A stretch of DNA of 64,000 bases from SCGC-AG-212-J23 sp035649175 (GTDB lineage: Bacteria; Pseudomonadota; Gammaproteobacteria; Burkholderiales; SG8-39), in the NCBI GenBank assembly GCA_035649175.1, contig DASRKB010000033.1, forward strand, positions 25,949 through 89,948. Reading direction: 5' to 3'. A program made the translations under genes and the position numbers. This document shows positions 49,199 through 57,508 of this stretch, one piece after another (positions within the stretch are counted from its first letter, which is position 1; every line of letters begins with the position of its first letter). The notes under the pieces were generated by a model that saw only the letters and a program-made list of their open reading frames with translations, was not told the DNA's origin and made no database searches.

Positions 49199-51976
49199 AT
49201 GGTCGATTTGCAGCGACTCGAAGCGCGTCTGCGCGATGCGATCGCGGGTGAGGTGCGCTTCGATGCCGGCGCGCGCGCCGCCTATGCCGCCGACGCGTCC
49301 AACTATCGCCAGGTGCCGCTCGGCGTGGTGCTGCCGCGCCGTGTCGAGGACATCGTGGCGGCGATGGCGCTCGCGCGCGAGAACGGCGTTCCGGTCCTGC
49401 CGCGTGGCGGCGGCACGTCGCAATGCGGGCAGGGCGTGAACGTGGCGCTCGTCATCGATTGCTCGAAGTACCTGCATCGGATGGCTTCGCTCGATCCCGC
49501 CGCGCGCCTGGCGCGCGTTGAGCCCGGCGTGGTGTGCGACACGCTGCGCGGGGCGGCCGAGCGCCACGGGCTAACCTTCGCGCCAGATCCGGCAACGCAC
49601 TCGCGCTGCACCCTGGGCGGGATGATCGGCAATAACTCCTGCGGCCCGCACTCGGTCATGGCCGGCAAGACGGTCGAGAACGTCGAGCGCCTGGAAGTAT
49701 TGACCTATGACGGTGCAAGATTTTGGTGCGCGGCGAATGAAGAAATAGACCTCCTTTCCGGCAGAAAACGGCAGATCTATCAGGCCCTGAAATCGCTCGC
49801 CGACAAGTACGGCGAGCTGATCAGGAGCCGTTTCCCGAAGATCAAGCGGCGCGTCTCGGGCTACAACCTCGACCAGCTGCTGCCGGAGAACGGCTTCAAC
49901 GTCGCGCGCGCTCTCGTCGGCAGCGAGGGCACCTGCGCGCTTACGTTGCAAGCGGAGGTTCGCCTCGTGAAGAGCCCGCCGCACCGCGTGCTCGTGGTTG
50001 CGGGCTTTCCCGACATCTTCGCTGCCGGCGACGCGGTGCCGCGGGTGCTCGCCGCAGGCCCGATCGCGTGCGAAGGGCTCGACGAAGCGATTATCGGAGG
50101 ACTGAGGAGCCGCGGGCTGCGCCTTGCCGACATCGCCCTCCTGCCGTCCGGGAAGGCGTGGCTGATGGTCGAGTTCGGCGGCGATACCCGGGAGGAGGCG
50201 ATTGCCAAGGCGGCCATGCTGGAAGGTCAGCGCATCGACGATCCCGCCCTCATGTCCCGGATCTGGACAATCCGTGAGACCGGCGCCTCGGCCACCGCAC
50301 TTAATCTTGGTGGCCGCGGCCCCGATCCGGTGGTGGGATGGGAGGACGCCGCGGTCGACCCGATGCGCCTGGGCGACTACCTGCGCGAATTCACGGCGCT
50401 CGTTGCGCGTTTCGGCTACCGGACCTCGCTCTATGGGCACTTCGGGGACGGCTGCATCCACGCGCGCATCGACTTCCAGCTCCGCACGCACGAAGGCGTG
50501 GCGCAGTGGCGCCGATTCCTCGAAGAGGCGGCGCACCTGGTGGTCAAGTACGGCGGCTCCCTTTCGGGGGAGCACGGCGACGGGCAGGCGAAGGCCGAGT
50601 TCCTGCCGATCATGTTCGGGTCCGAGCTGATGCAGGCCTTGCGCGAGTTCAAGGCGATCTGGGACCCGCAGAACCGCATGAACCCGGGCAAGCTCATCGA
50701 TCCGTATCGGGCGGACGAGCACTTGCGCCTGGGGCCGGCGTATCGGCCGATTTCCTTGAACACTCGCCTCTCCTTCAGAAGCGAGGTCGGGGACGGCTTC
50801 GTGCGCGCGACCGAGCACTGCATCGGCATGGGCAAGTGCCGCGCCGAGAAGGGCGGCACGATGTGCCCGAGCTACCGCGGCACCCGCGAGGAGCGCTACT
50901 CGACGCGAGGCAGGGCGCGGCTGCTCGCCGAGATGCTGCGTGGCGAGGTGATCACCGACGGCTGGCGGAGCGAGGAGGTCCGGGAAGCGCTCGAGTGGTG
51001 CCTCGGCTGCAAGGGCTGCAGGAGCGACTGCCCGACGCACACCGACATGGCCGCTTACAAGGCCGAATTCCTGTCGCACTACTACGATAGCCGGGCTCGT
51101 CCACGCCAGGCCTTCACCATGGGAAGGATCGGTGAATGGGCGCCCCTTGCTTCCCGGTTTCCTTTCCTGGCCAACGCTCTTTCCTCCCTTGGGAAATCGA
51201 TCGCCGGGGTTGCTGCCGAACGTTCACTGCCCAGGTTCCAGAGCAGCTTCCGCTCCAGCTTCAGGCGGAACGGTGGCGCAACGCCGGTGGTGCTTTTCGA
51301 CGATACCTTCAATAACCACTTCCGCCCACAGACGGCGCGTGCAGCGCAGCGAATCCTGGAGGCCGCGGGCTGCGCGGTGCGCTTGCCGCGCAACCACGTC
51401 TGCTGCGGCCGGCCCTACTACGACTGGGGCATGCTCGACCGCGCGAAGCACGCCCTCGAGCGGCTGCTCGAGGTGCTCGCCACGGACCTCGAATCCGGGA
51501 CGCCGATCGTGGTCCTCGACCCGGGGTGCCTCTCGGTGTTCCGCGACGAGATGAAGCAGTTGCTGCCCGATGATCCGCGCGCGAACCGCCTCGCGGCGCT
51601 AGTGGTGAGCCTCGGGGAATTCCTTAAGGACAAGAAAGTCCCGGAGGTGGATTCCCGCGTGCTTGTTCATGGGCATTGCCATGAGAAGGCGCTGTGGGGA
51701 ACATCGGCAGACGTCGAAGTGCTGCGCAAGGCAGGGTGCGACGTGACGAGCCCCGACACTGGCTGCTGCGGCATGGCAGGCGCGTTCGGCTACCGGCCGG
51801 AGTTCTACGAGGCCTCCCGGCGCATTGCCGGGCTCGCGCTGCTGCCGGCGCTCGACAGAGTGCCCGAGGCGGCAGTGGTAGCGAACGGCTTTTCCTGCCG
51901 CGAGCAGATCGAGAGCCTGGGCGGGCGCCCCACGCGCCATCTCGCGGATCTGCTAGCCGAAGGCCTCGGCAAGTAG
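49199..51976 (+). CDS. FAD/FeS D-2-hydroxyacid dehydrogenase (GlcD-GlpC fusion type)
   Basis: A 925-residue fusion. Residues 1-480 are a GlcD-like FAD oxidase (PCMH fold: 'VLPRGGGTSQCGQGVN', 'GGMIGNNSCGPHS', 'SGEHGDGQAKAEF'). Residues 540-620 hold two 4Fe-4S sites ('CIGMGKCRAEKGGTMCP', 'CLGCKGCRSDCP'), and residues 690-900 are CCG heterodisulfide-reductase-like modules ('HVCCGRPYYDWG', 'DTGCCGMAGAFG'). Enzymes of this build, such as YdiJ, oxidise D-lactate or D-2-hydroxyglutarate and feed electrons to quinone. ATG at 49199 without a clear ribosome-binding site. Exact substrate unknown. Confidence 0.9.
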   Translation: MVDLQRLEARLRDAIAGEVRFDAGARAAYAADASNYRQVPLGVVLPRRVEDIVAAMALARENGVPVLPRGGGTSQCGQGVNVALVIDCSKYLHRMASLDPAARLARVEPGVVCDTLRGAAERHGLTFAPDPATHSRCTLGGMIGNNSCGPHSVMAGKTVENVERLEVLTYDGARFWCAANEEIDLLSGRKRQIYQALKSLADKYGELIRSRFPKIKRRVSGYNLDQLLPENGFNVARALVGSEGTCALTLQAEVRLVKSPPHRVLVVAGFPDIFAAGDAVPRVLAAGPIACEGLDEAIIGGLRSRGLRLADIALLPSGKAWLMVEFGGDTREEAIAKAAMLEGQRIDDPALMSRIWTIRETGASATALNLGGRGPDPVVGWEDAAVDPMRLGDYLREFTALVARFGYRTSLYGHFGDGCIHARIDFQLRTHEGVAQWRRFLEEAAHLVVKYGGSLSGEHGDGQAKAEFLPIMFGSELMQALREFKAIWDPQNRMNPGKLIDPYRADEHLRLGPAYRPISLNTRLSFRSEVGDGFVRATEHCIGMGKCRAEKGGTMCPSYRGTREERYSTRGRARLLAEMLRGEVITDGWRSEEVREALEWCLGCKGCRSDCPTHTDMAAYKAEFLSHYYDSRARPRQAFTMGRIGEWAPLASRFPFLANALSSLGKSIAGVAAERSLPRFQSSFRSSFRRNGGATPVVLFDDTFNNHFRPQTARAAQRILEAAGCAVRLPRNHVCCGRPYYDWGMLDRAKHALERLLEVLATDLESGTPIVVLDPGCLSVFRDEMKQLLPDDPRANRLAALVVSLGEFLKDKKVPEVDSRVLVHGHCHEKALWGTSADVEVLRKAGCDVTSPDTGCCGMAGAFGYRPEFYEASRRIAGLALLPALDRVPEAAVVANGFSCREQIESLGGRPTRHLADLLAEGLGK

Positions 51977-52942
51977 CTCGTAGGAGCGAAGCCGCGTGGC
52001 GTAGTCGCCGGTGATGGTGAGCACCATGACCTCGTCGGCCGCGTAGCGCCCGGCCATCGTCTCGATCTCGCGCCGGCAGGTTTCTGGGGAGCCGATCACC
52101 GCGCGCTCGCGCTGGCCCACGACGTAGCGGCGCTCCTCCTCGCTGTAGCGGTGCCGCGCCGCTTCCTCCGGCGTGGGCACTGGCGAGTCGATGTTGAGCG
52201 CCATGTGCAGGCGGCGCAGGTCGATCGGCGCGGCGAGGCGCTCGGCCTCGGCATCGGTTTCGGCGCAGATCGCGAAGGTGCAGACCATCGTGCGTGGCGC
52301 CTTCTCGCGGCCGGCCTTGAACATCTCGCGGTAGGCGCGGGACACCGCGTCGCCGCCGCGCGGGTTGATGAAGTGCGCGAAGCAGAAGGGCAGGCCAAGC
52401 TCGGCAGCGAGCGCGCCGCTGTAGTCCGAGGAGCCGAGCAGCCAAATCTCGGGCGCGGTATCGACTTCCGGCTGCACGCGAATGCGCTTGAGCGGATGCG
52501 CGTCGGGAAGAGTGCCGTCGAGATGGCCGGCGAGCTGCCAAACCTGCTCCGGGAAGCGGGAGGCGTCGGGAAATCCGCCGCCTGTGACCGCCTGTGCGGT
52601 CCGCGCGTCGCCGCCCGGCGCGCGGCCGATGCCGAGGTCGATACGCCCGGGGTAGAGCGCTTCCAGCATGCGAAAGGTCTCGGCGATGCGGAAGGCGCTG
52701 TAGTAAGGAAGCAATACGCCGCCGGTGCCGACGCGCATGCGCCGGGTCTCGGCACCCAGCCGTGCGAGCAGTACCTCGGGGCAGGGATCGGCGAGCGCCG
52801 CGATGGCGTGGTGCTCCGCGAGCCAATAGCGGTAGTAGCCGAGATCGTCGGTGCGCCGGGCAAGCGCGAGTGTCTCCTCCACCGCGCGCCGGGCGCCGAG
52901 CCCGCTGATTACCGGGGACTGATCGAGGACCGAAATGCGCAT
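51953..52942 (-). CDS. LLM-class flavin-dependent oxidoreductase (LuxA-like, YhbW type)
   Basis: A 329-residue luciferase-fold protein. 'ISVLDQSPVISG' and 'YYRYWLAEHHAIAALA' and 'DLGIGRAPGGD' are the landmarks of the YhbW/MsnO8 group, for which no firm substrate is known. Its 3' end overlaps the convergent dehydrogenase by 24 bases. The gene stands alone; the 156 bases upstream contain no other gene that I can support. It belongs to a different LLM subgroup from the protein at 34550. Confidence 0.87.
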   Translation of the reverse strand: MRISVLDQSPVISGLGARRAVEETLALARRTDDLGYYRYWLAEHHAIAALADPCPEVLLARLGAETRRMRVGTGGVLLPYYSAFRIAETFRMLEALYPGRIDLGIGRAPGGDARTAQAVTGGGFPDASRFPEQVWQLAGHLDGTLPDAHPLKRIRVQPEVDTAPEIWLLGSSDYSGALAAELGLPFCFAHFINPRGGDAVSRAYREMFKAGREKAPRTMVCTFAICAETDAEAERLAAPIDLRRLHMALNIDSPVPTPEEAARHRYSEEERRYVVGQRERAVIGSPETCRREIETMAGRYAADEVMVLTITGDYATRLRSYELLAEAFG

Positions 52943-53098
52943 GGGCCGTCGCTTATGAACGACAGGAAAACACCTGCCTGCTCAAGCCGGTTCCGATTAT
53001 CGTGACATGGTTCGTCGCTGACGCCCGACATGGTCGGTTTGTAAGGGGCTGTCAGGACTAGGCCCGGAACTAGGCATGCACTTTGCAGTACATCCGCC

Positions 53099-53434
53099 AT
53101 GCAGATTGACGCGATCAGGTTAAAGCAGGAAATCGTCTCAATTCTCCAAGCCGGGGTGGGGGTAGTGCTGGTGGCGCTCATGCTTACCGGCGTCGGTGGC
53201 ACCATTTACAGCATTATCTCGCCCAGCGGCTGGATCTCGGTCGCTTACGGGCGCAGCGCTTCCGCAGCGGTCGCGGCGCTCGGGTCGCTCTTAATGATCG
53301 CAGGGCTCGCATGGTTCTCCCGCGGGTGGAGCTCTCCCAGCCTCCCCAGCCGCCTCTCGGACGTGATGGTCTTCGGGTTCGCCGCAGCCGGGCTCGCGTA
53401 CCTCGCAGTATTCCTCACGATGGGCAGCTTCTAG
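53099..53434 (+). CDS. Small three-segment membrane protein, hypothetical
   Basis: A 111-residue protein with three hydrophobic segments (about residues 15-40, 55-77 and 88-108) and no recognised domain. Loops contain 'SPSGWISVAYGRS' and 'SSPSLPSRLSD'. The gene is followed by a GC-rich inverted region and a terminator, consistent with an independent short transcription unit. Family not recognised. Confidence 0.65.
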   Translation: MQIDAIRLKQEIVSILQAGVGVVLVALMLTGVGGTIYSIISPSGWISVAYGRSASAAVAALGSLLMIAGLAWFSRGWSSPSLPSRLSDVMVFGFAAAGLAYLAVFLTMGSF

Positions 53435-53494
53435 CGCGAAGGACACTTCAATCGGCGGCCCGCCGGGACTACGAGCGGGCCGATGTCTCCCCTG

Positions 53495-53532
53495 GGCCCG
53501 TCCTTTGTCCCCCTGAAGGCGGGCCTTTTTTT
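53495..53532 (+). terminator. Rho-independent terminator after the small membrane gene
   Basis: GGCCCG (53495-53500) pairs with CGGGCC (53520-53525) and is followed by seven T. A second CGGGCC at 53477-53482 can pair with the same arm. It ends just before the convergent thyA stop. Confidence 0.7.
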
Positions 53533-53538
53533 GAACCT

Positions 53539-54342
53539 TCAGACCGCGATCGGCGCCTTGATTGCCGGGTGCGGACCATAGCCTTCCAGCGTGAAGTCCT
53601 CGTACTGAAAGGCAAAAATGTCTTTCACTGCCCGGTTGAGCTTCAATGTCGGAAAGGCCCGGGGGTGCCGGGCGATCTGCGTGCGCGCCTGATCGAGGTG
53701 GTTGAGGTAAAGATGCGCGTCACCCAGGGTCAGGATGAACTCGCCGGGGGCGAGGTCGGCTACCTGCGCGATCATCAGCGCGAGGAGCGCGTAGGAGGCG
53801 ATGTTGAAGGGCACGCCGAGGAAAAGGTCGGCGCTTCTCTGGTACATCTGACAAGAAAGCTGGCCGTTCGCCACGTAGAACTGGAAGAGCGCATGGCAGG
53901 GCGGGAGCGCCATGCGGTCGACGTCGGCAGGGTTCCAGGCCGAAACGAGATGACGGCGCGAATCCGGTTTTGCCCGCAAGCTCTCCACTACCTGCTTGAT
54001 CTGGTCGATCTCCTTGCCCTCCGGCGTGCGCCAATGGCGCCACTGGTACCCGTACACCGGCCCGAGCTCGCCCTTCTCGTCCGCCCACTCGTCCCAGATC
54101 GTCACGCCGCGCTCCTGCAGCCAGCGTACGTTGGTGTCCCCGCGCAGGAACCACAGCAGCTCCAGCGCGATCGACTTGAAGTGCACCTTCTTCGTCGTGA
54201 GCAGCGGGAAGGGGTCGAGCGGAAAGCGCAGCTGCCGGCCGAACACCGACAACGTGCCGGTGCCGGTGCGGTCGGTCTTGCGTGCGCCCTGCTCGAGGAC
54301 TTCGGCGAGCAGGTCCAGGTAGCGCTGCTCAATCGGGTTCAC
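53539..54342 (-). CDS. thyA: Thymidylate synthase
   Basis: Makes dTMP from dUMP using methylenetetrahydrofolate. The 267-residue protein has the active-site cysteine in 'MALPPCHALFQFYV', phosphate-binding arginines in 'SRRHLVSAWNP' and 'QRSADLFLGVPFNIASYA', and the C-terminal 'YGPHPAIKAPIAV'. Length equals E. coli ThyA plus three. GTG at 54342 overlaps the kinase stop by four bases (GTGA), so thyA translation is coupled to a Ser/Thr kinase gene, which is unusual; thyA usually follows lgt or precedes folA. Confidence 0.97.
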   Translation of the reverse strand: MNPIEQRYLDLLAEVLEQGARKTDRTGTGTLSVFGRQLRFPLDPFPLLTTKKVHFKSIALELLWFLRGDTNVRWLQERGVTIWDEWADEKGELGPVYGYQWRHWRTPEGKEIDQIKQVVESLRAKPDSRRHLVSAWNPADVDRMALPPCHALFQFYVANGQLSCQMYQRSADLFLGVPFNIASYALLALMIAQVADLAPGEFILTLGDAHLYLNHLDQARTQIARHPRAFPTLKLNRAVKDIFAFQYEDFTLEGYGPHPAIKAPIAV

Positions 54343-55145
54343 GGTTTGATCTCGGCTGCGACCTCCGCGGCGCTGCCGAAGCGGTCCTCGGGCTTCTTGG
54401 CCAGCATGCGCTCGAGGAGCAGCTGGTGGTGTGCGAGGCTCGAGGGGAGCTTTGGCGGGGGCGCCGAGACGTGCATGTTGATGAGCTCGGACGGGGTGGC
54501 GTCCTGGTAAATGCGCGTGCCGGTAAACATCTCCCAGAGGATGACGCCGAGGCTGTAGATGTCCGAGCGCGGATCGACCGGCAGTCCCTGGCACTGCTCC
54601 GGGCTCATGTAGCGCGGCGTGGCGATCAGGCGCCCGGCCGCGGTGAGGGTGGAGTTCATGCCGAGGTCCTTGGCGAGGCCGAAGTCCACGATGACCGGCC
54701 GGCCATCAGGGCGGAAGAGAATGTTCGCCGGCTTCAGGTCGCGGTGCACGATGCCGCGAGCATGGATGGCGTCGAGGGCGCGGGCGATCTGACGCGTGAG
54801 CCGCAGCACGGCCCGCGGGGTCAGCCCTTCGTGGATGCGCCCGGCGAGCGTCCCGGAGGGCAGGAACTCCATCGCGATGTAGGGGTGCTCGCCCGAGACG
54901 CCCTGGTCGTAGATGCGCGCGACGTACTCGTTCTCGAGGCTGGCGAGCATCTTGTGCTCGCGCACGAAGCGCTCGAGGAAGACCGGGTCCTTGCGCAGCC
55001 GCGCCTCGAGCACCTTGAGCGCCACGCGCAGCCCGTCCTGGTCGCGCTCAGCGAGGTAGACCGTCGCCTGGCCGCCCTCGCCGATCTTGTGCAGCATGGT
55101 GTAGCCCGGAACGAGGTCTTCCTCGATCGGCGCCATGCGGGCCAT
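54339..55145 (-). CDS. Ser/Thr protein kinase, kinase domain only
   Basis: A 268-residue Hanks-type kinase. Glycine loop 'IGEGGQATVYLAE' (residues about 22-34), ATP lysine in 'VALKVLEARL', catalytic loop 'IVHRDLKPANIL', metal aspartate in 'VDFGLAKD' and 'SPEQ' in place of APE are all present, so it should be active. Unlike most bacterial kinases it has no membrane segment or sensor domain. ATG 55145 shares one base with the esterase stop. No phosphatase partner is nearby. Target unknown; ThyA or the esterase are possible only by proximity. Confidence 0.92.
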   Translation of the reverse strand: MARMAPIEEDLVPGYTMLHKIGEGGQATVYLAERDQDGLRVALKVLEARLRKDPVFLERFVREHKMLASLENEYVARIYDQGVSGEHPYIAMEFLPSGTLAGRIHEGLTPRAVLRLTRQIARALDAIHARGIVHRDLKPANILFRPDGRPVIVDFGLAKDLGMNSTLTAAGRLIATPRYMSPEQCQGLPVDPRSDIYSLGVILWEMFTGTRIYQDATPSELINMHVSAPPPKLPSSLAHHQLLLERMLAKKPEDRFGSAAEVAAEIKP

Positions 55146-55750
55146 CAGAGGATGCCCTTCAGGAAGGCGGAGATGTGGCCGATTTCCTCGATGCATACCG
55201 AATGGGGCATGGCGTACTCGCGCCATTGGACCCTGTATCCCATGCGGGTCAGCAGGTCGCGCGATGCTGCCGCACGGGGCAGGGGAATAATGTCGTCGAG
55301 CCGTCCGTGCGCCATGAAGATCGGAAGGTTTCCATTCTCTTCCGAGACTTCCTTCTCTACGGTTGCCTGGAGCGGAACATACGTCGACAGAGCGACCACG
55401 CCGGCCAAGGGCTTCCGGTAGCGAAGCGCGGTGTGCAGGACGATCGCCCCGCCCTGCGAGAATCCGGCGAGCACAATGCGCTCGGGCGGCACGCCGGCCT
55501 GGGCGATCAAGCCCTCGACGATCTTCTGCGACTCGCGCACGCCTGCCTCGTCCTCGGGCCCGGGCCCCAACTGCAGGATGTCGTACCACGCGCGCATGCG
55601 CATGCCGCCGTTGATCGTCACCGGCCGGACCGGCGCGTCGGGAAAGATGAAGCGCACCGACGGCGGCAAATCGAGTTCCGGGACAATGGGTTCGAAGTCG
55701 GAATGGTCGGCGCCAAGGCCGTGCAGCCAGATGATCGTTGCATCTGTCAT
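55145..55750 (-). CDS. Carboxylesterase/phospholipase (alpha/beta hydrolase)
   Basis: A 201-residue esterase of the bacterial carboxylesterase II / lysophospholipase-like family. Nucleophile serine in 'LAGFSQGGAIVLH', aspartate in 'HGRLDDIIP' and histidine in 'AMPHSVCIEE' form the triad; 'IIWLHGLGADHSDF' holds the oxyanion loop. ATG 55750 gives the family length; the open frame extends 33 bases into the promoter region. First gene of the esterase-kinase-thyA operon, divergent from tetR of the efflux operon. Confidence 0.92.
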   Translation of the reverse strand: MTDATIIWLHGLGADHSDFEPIVPELDLPPSVRFIFPDAPVRPVTINGGMRMRAWYDILQLGPGPEDEAGVRESQKIVEGLIAQAGVPPERIVLAGFSQGGAIVLHTALRYRKPLAGVVALSTYVPLQATVEKEVSEENGNLPIFMAHGRLDDIIPLPRAAASRDLLTRMGYRVQWREYAMPHSVCIEEIGHISAFLKGIL

Positions 55751-55760
55751 GGCAAACAGT

Positions 55761-55813
55761 TTGACATACTGACCGACGGTCATTTACAGTCGAGCGGAAA
55801 TGACCGCCAGTCA
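55761..55813 (+). promoter_or_regulatory. Promoter with two TetR-type operators for the efflux operon
   Basis: TTGACA (55761-55766) and TACAGT (55785-55790) form a sigma-70-like promoter with an 18-base spacer. A perfect palindrome TGACCG-A-CGGTCA (55770-55782) fills the spacer, and a related imperfect one TGACCGCCAGTCA (55801-55813) overlaps the tetR start. Repressor binding here would block RNA polymerase; control is inferred from layout. Confidence 0.65.
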
Positions 55814-56453
55814 GTTAAAGAAACGGGCGGTGGCGCCCGAGGACAAGACCGCCCGACGGGAGGCTATCGTGCGAGCGGCGGAAGAGCTTTCCAGCCGCAG
55901 CCCGGGTTTCTCCATGGATCAGCTCGCGCGCCGGGCCGGGGTCGCAAAGGGCACCGTTTACCTCTACTTCGGCACGCGCGAGGAGGTACTGCTCGCGGTG
56001 CACGAAAAGCAGAGCCACGAGCTTTTCGACGTCGTCGAGCGCGCCCTCGCCAGCGCTTCGCCGACCGGCGAGAGCGTGGTGAAGAGCGGCCTGCGCTACC
56101 TGCGCTCGCACCCGGAGTTCTACCCCCTCGCCGCCAACTGTCGCGGGATGCTCGACAGCAATGTCGGCACGGAGGCGGCGTTCGCATTCAAGGACCGTAT
56201 TGCCCGCCGCCTCGGCCCACTGGGCGCGCGCATCGAAGCGCTCTATGCCGGGCTGCGGCCGGGCGAAGGGGCGGCGCTCCTCATGAACTCCTATGCGCTC
56301 ATCCTCGGGCTCTGGCAGCTCGCGGACGTTCCGCTGTCGCTGCGCGCGGTCATGCACCGGCCCGAGATGCAGATCTTCAGGATCGACTTCGAGCGCCAGC
56401 TGAGCGCGGGGCTGCTCGACCTCTGGAACGCGACTGCGCGGAGGGGCGAATGA
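55800..56453 (+). CDS. TetR-family repressor of the RND efflux operon
   Basis: A 217-residue regulator with an N-terminal helix-turn-helix 'MDQLARRAGVAKGTVYLYFG'. The C-terminal half should bind the inducer. It is the first gene of an operon with a periplasmic adaptor and an RND pump; its own start codon lies inside a candidate operator, so it probably represses itself and the pump. The stop overlaps the adaptor ATG (ATGA). Few bases separate promoter and ATG, so the mRNA leader is very short. Confidence 0.9.
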   Translation: MTASQLKKRAVAPEDKTARREAIVRAAEELSSRSPGFSMDQLARRAGVAKGTVYLYFGTREEVLLAVHEKQSHELFDVVERALASASPTGESVVKSGLRYLRSHPEFYPLAANCRGMLDSNVGTEAAFAFKDRIARRLGPLGARIEALYAGLRPGEGAALLMNSYALILGLWQLADVPLSLRAVMHRPEMQIFRIDFERQLSAGLLDLWNATARRGE

Positions 56454-57508
56454 AAAAGCTCCTCTTTCCCCTGGTCTTTCTCGTCGTCGCATGCAGCCAG
56501 GCGGGCGAGGACCGCCCCGACGAGATCCGCCCGGTGCGCGTGCTGAAGGTGGGCATGACCGAGGGGGCGCGGCGCATCGAGTATCCGGGCGAAGTGCGGG
56601 CACGGCACGAGACGCGGCTCGGATTCCGCGTCTCCGGCAAGGTGATCGAGCGGCTGGTGGAAGTCGGCTCAACCGTGCGGCCGGGGCAGCCGATCGCCCG
56701 CATGGACGACACGGACTTCAAGCTCGCGGAAGCGAGCGCGCAGGCCAACGTGGCGAGCCTCAAGCTGCAGCGCGACCTGGCGGAGGCCGACTTCAAACGC
56801 TTCCGCGAGCTGCGCGAGAGGAATTTCATCAGCCAGGCGGAATATGACCGGCGCGCGAGCGCGCTTGCCACCGCCGAGGCACAGCTCGCCGCCGCGCGCG
56901 CGCAGGCAGAGCAGGCGACGAATGCAGCGCGCTACGCCACGCTCTATGCCGACGTGACGGGCATCGTCACCGCAGTAGAGGTCGAGGCCGGCCAGGTCAT
57001 CGCGCCAGGACACATCGTCGTCAGGGTCGCCCGGCCGGGCGAGAAGGAGATTGCCTTCGCCGTGCCCGAGGCGCAGCGGCAGCTCGTCGAGAAATCCTCC
57101 GGCCTCGAGGTCTCGCTCAATGCGGTGCCGGGCAGGGCGTGGAAAGCGAAGCTGCGCGAGCTTTCCCCGGCCGCAGACCCGGTGACGCGCATGTATCCGG
57201 CCCGCGCCACCATTCTCGGCGCCGACGGGGCGATGGAGCTCGGCATGAGCGCCACCGTGGCGATCTCGGGGGCGCAGGAGGCCCGCATCGAGGTGCCGAT
57301 CGCCGCGCTGCACTCGCGCGGCGAGGACCCGCAGGTCTTCGTCGTGGAGCCGAAGGGGACGGTGCGCGCGCAGAAGGTGAAGACCGGCGGCGTGACGGGC
57401 GAGCGCGTGGTGATCGAGTCGGGCCTCTCGCCCGGCGACGTGGTAGTGGCCGCGGGCGCGCAGCTCCTGCGACCCGGTCAACGCGTGCGTATCCTCGATG
57501 AAAAGTGA
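56450..57508 (+). CDS. RND efflux periplasmic adaptor lipoprotein
   Basis: Membrane-fusion protein of a tripartite efflux pump, 352 residues. A signal peptide with lipobox 'LVVACS' (Cys15) anchors it to the membrane. 'RLGFRVSGKVIERLVEVGSTV' region (in part) and 'ADVTGIVTAVEVEAGQVI' are the two halves of the lipoyl domain, separated by a coiled-coil hairpin at about residues 95-150. It links the inner-membrane pump to an outer-membrane channel, which is not encoded here. The closest type is the adaptor of heavier RND/HAE-1 pumps. Confidence 0.92.
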   Translation: MKKLLFPLVFLVVACSQAGEDRPDEIRPVRVLKVGMTEGARRIEYPGEVRARHETRLGFRVSGKVIERLVEVGSTVRPGQPIARMDDTDFKLAEASAQANVASLKLQRDLAEADFKRFRELRERNFISQAEYDRRASALATAEAQLAAARAQAEQATNAARYATLYADVTGIVTAVEVEAGQVIAPGHIVVRVARPGEKEIAFAVPEAQRQLVEKSSGLEVSLNAVPGRAWKAKLRELSPAADPVTRMYPARATILGADGAMELGMSATVAISGAQEARIEVPIAALHSRGEDPQVFVVEPKGTVRAQKVKTGGVTGERVVIESGLSPGDVVVAAGAQLLRPGQRVRILDEK

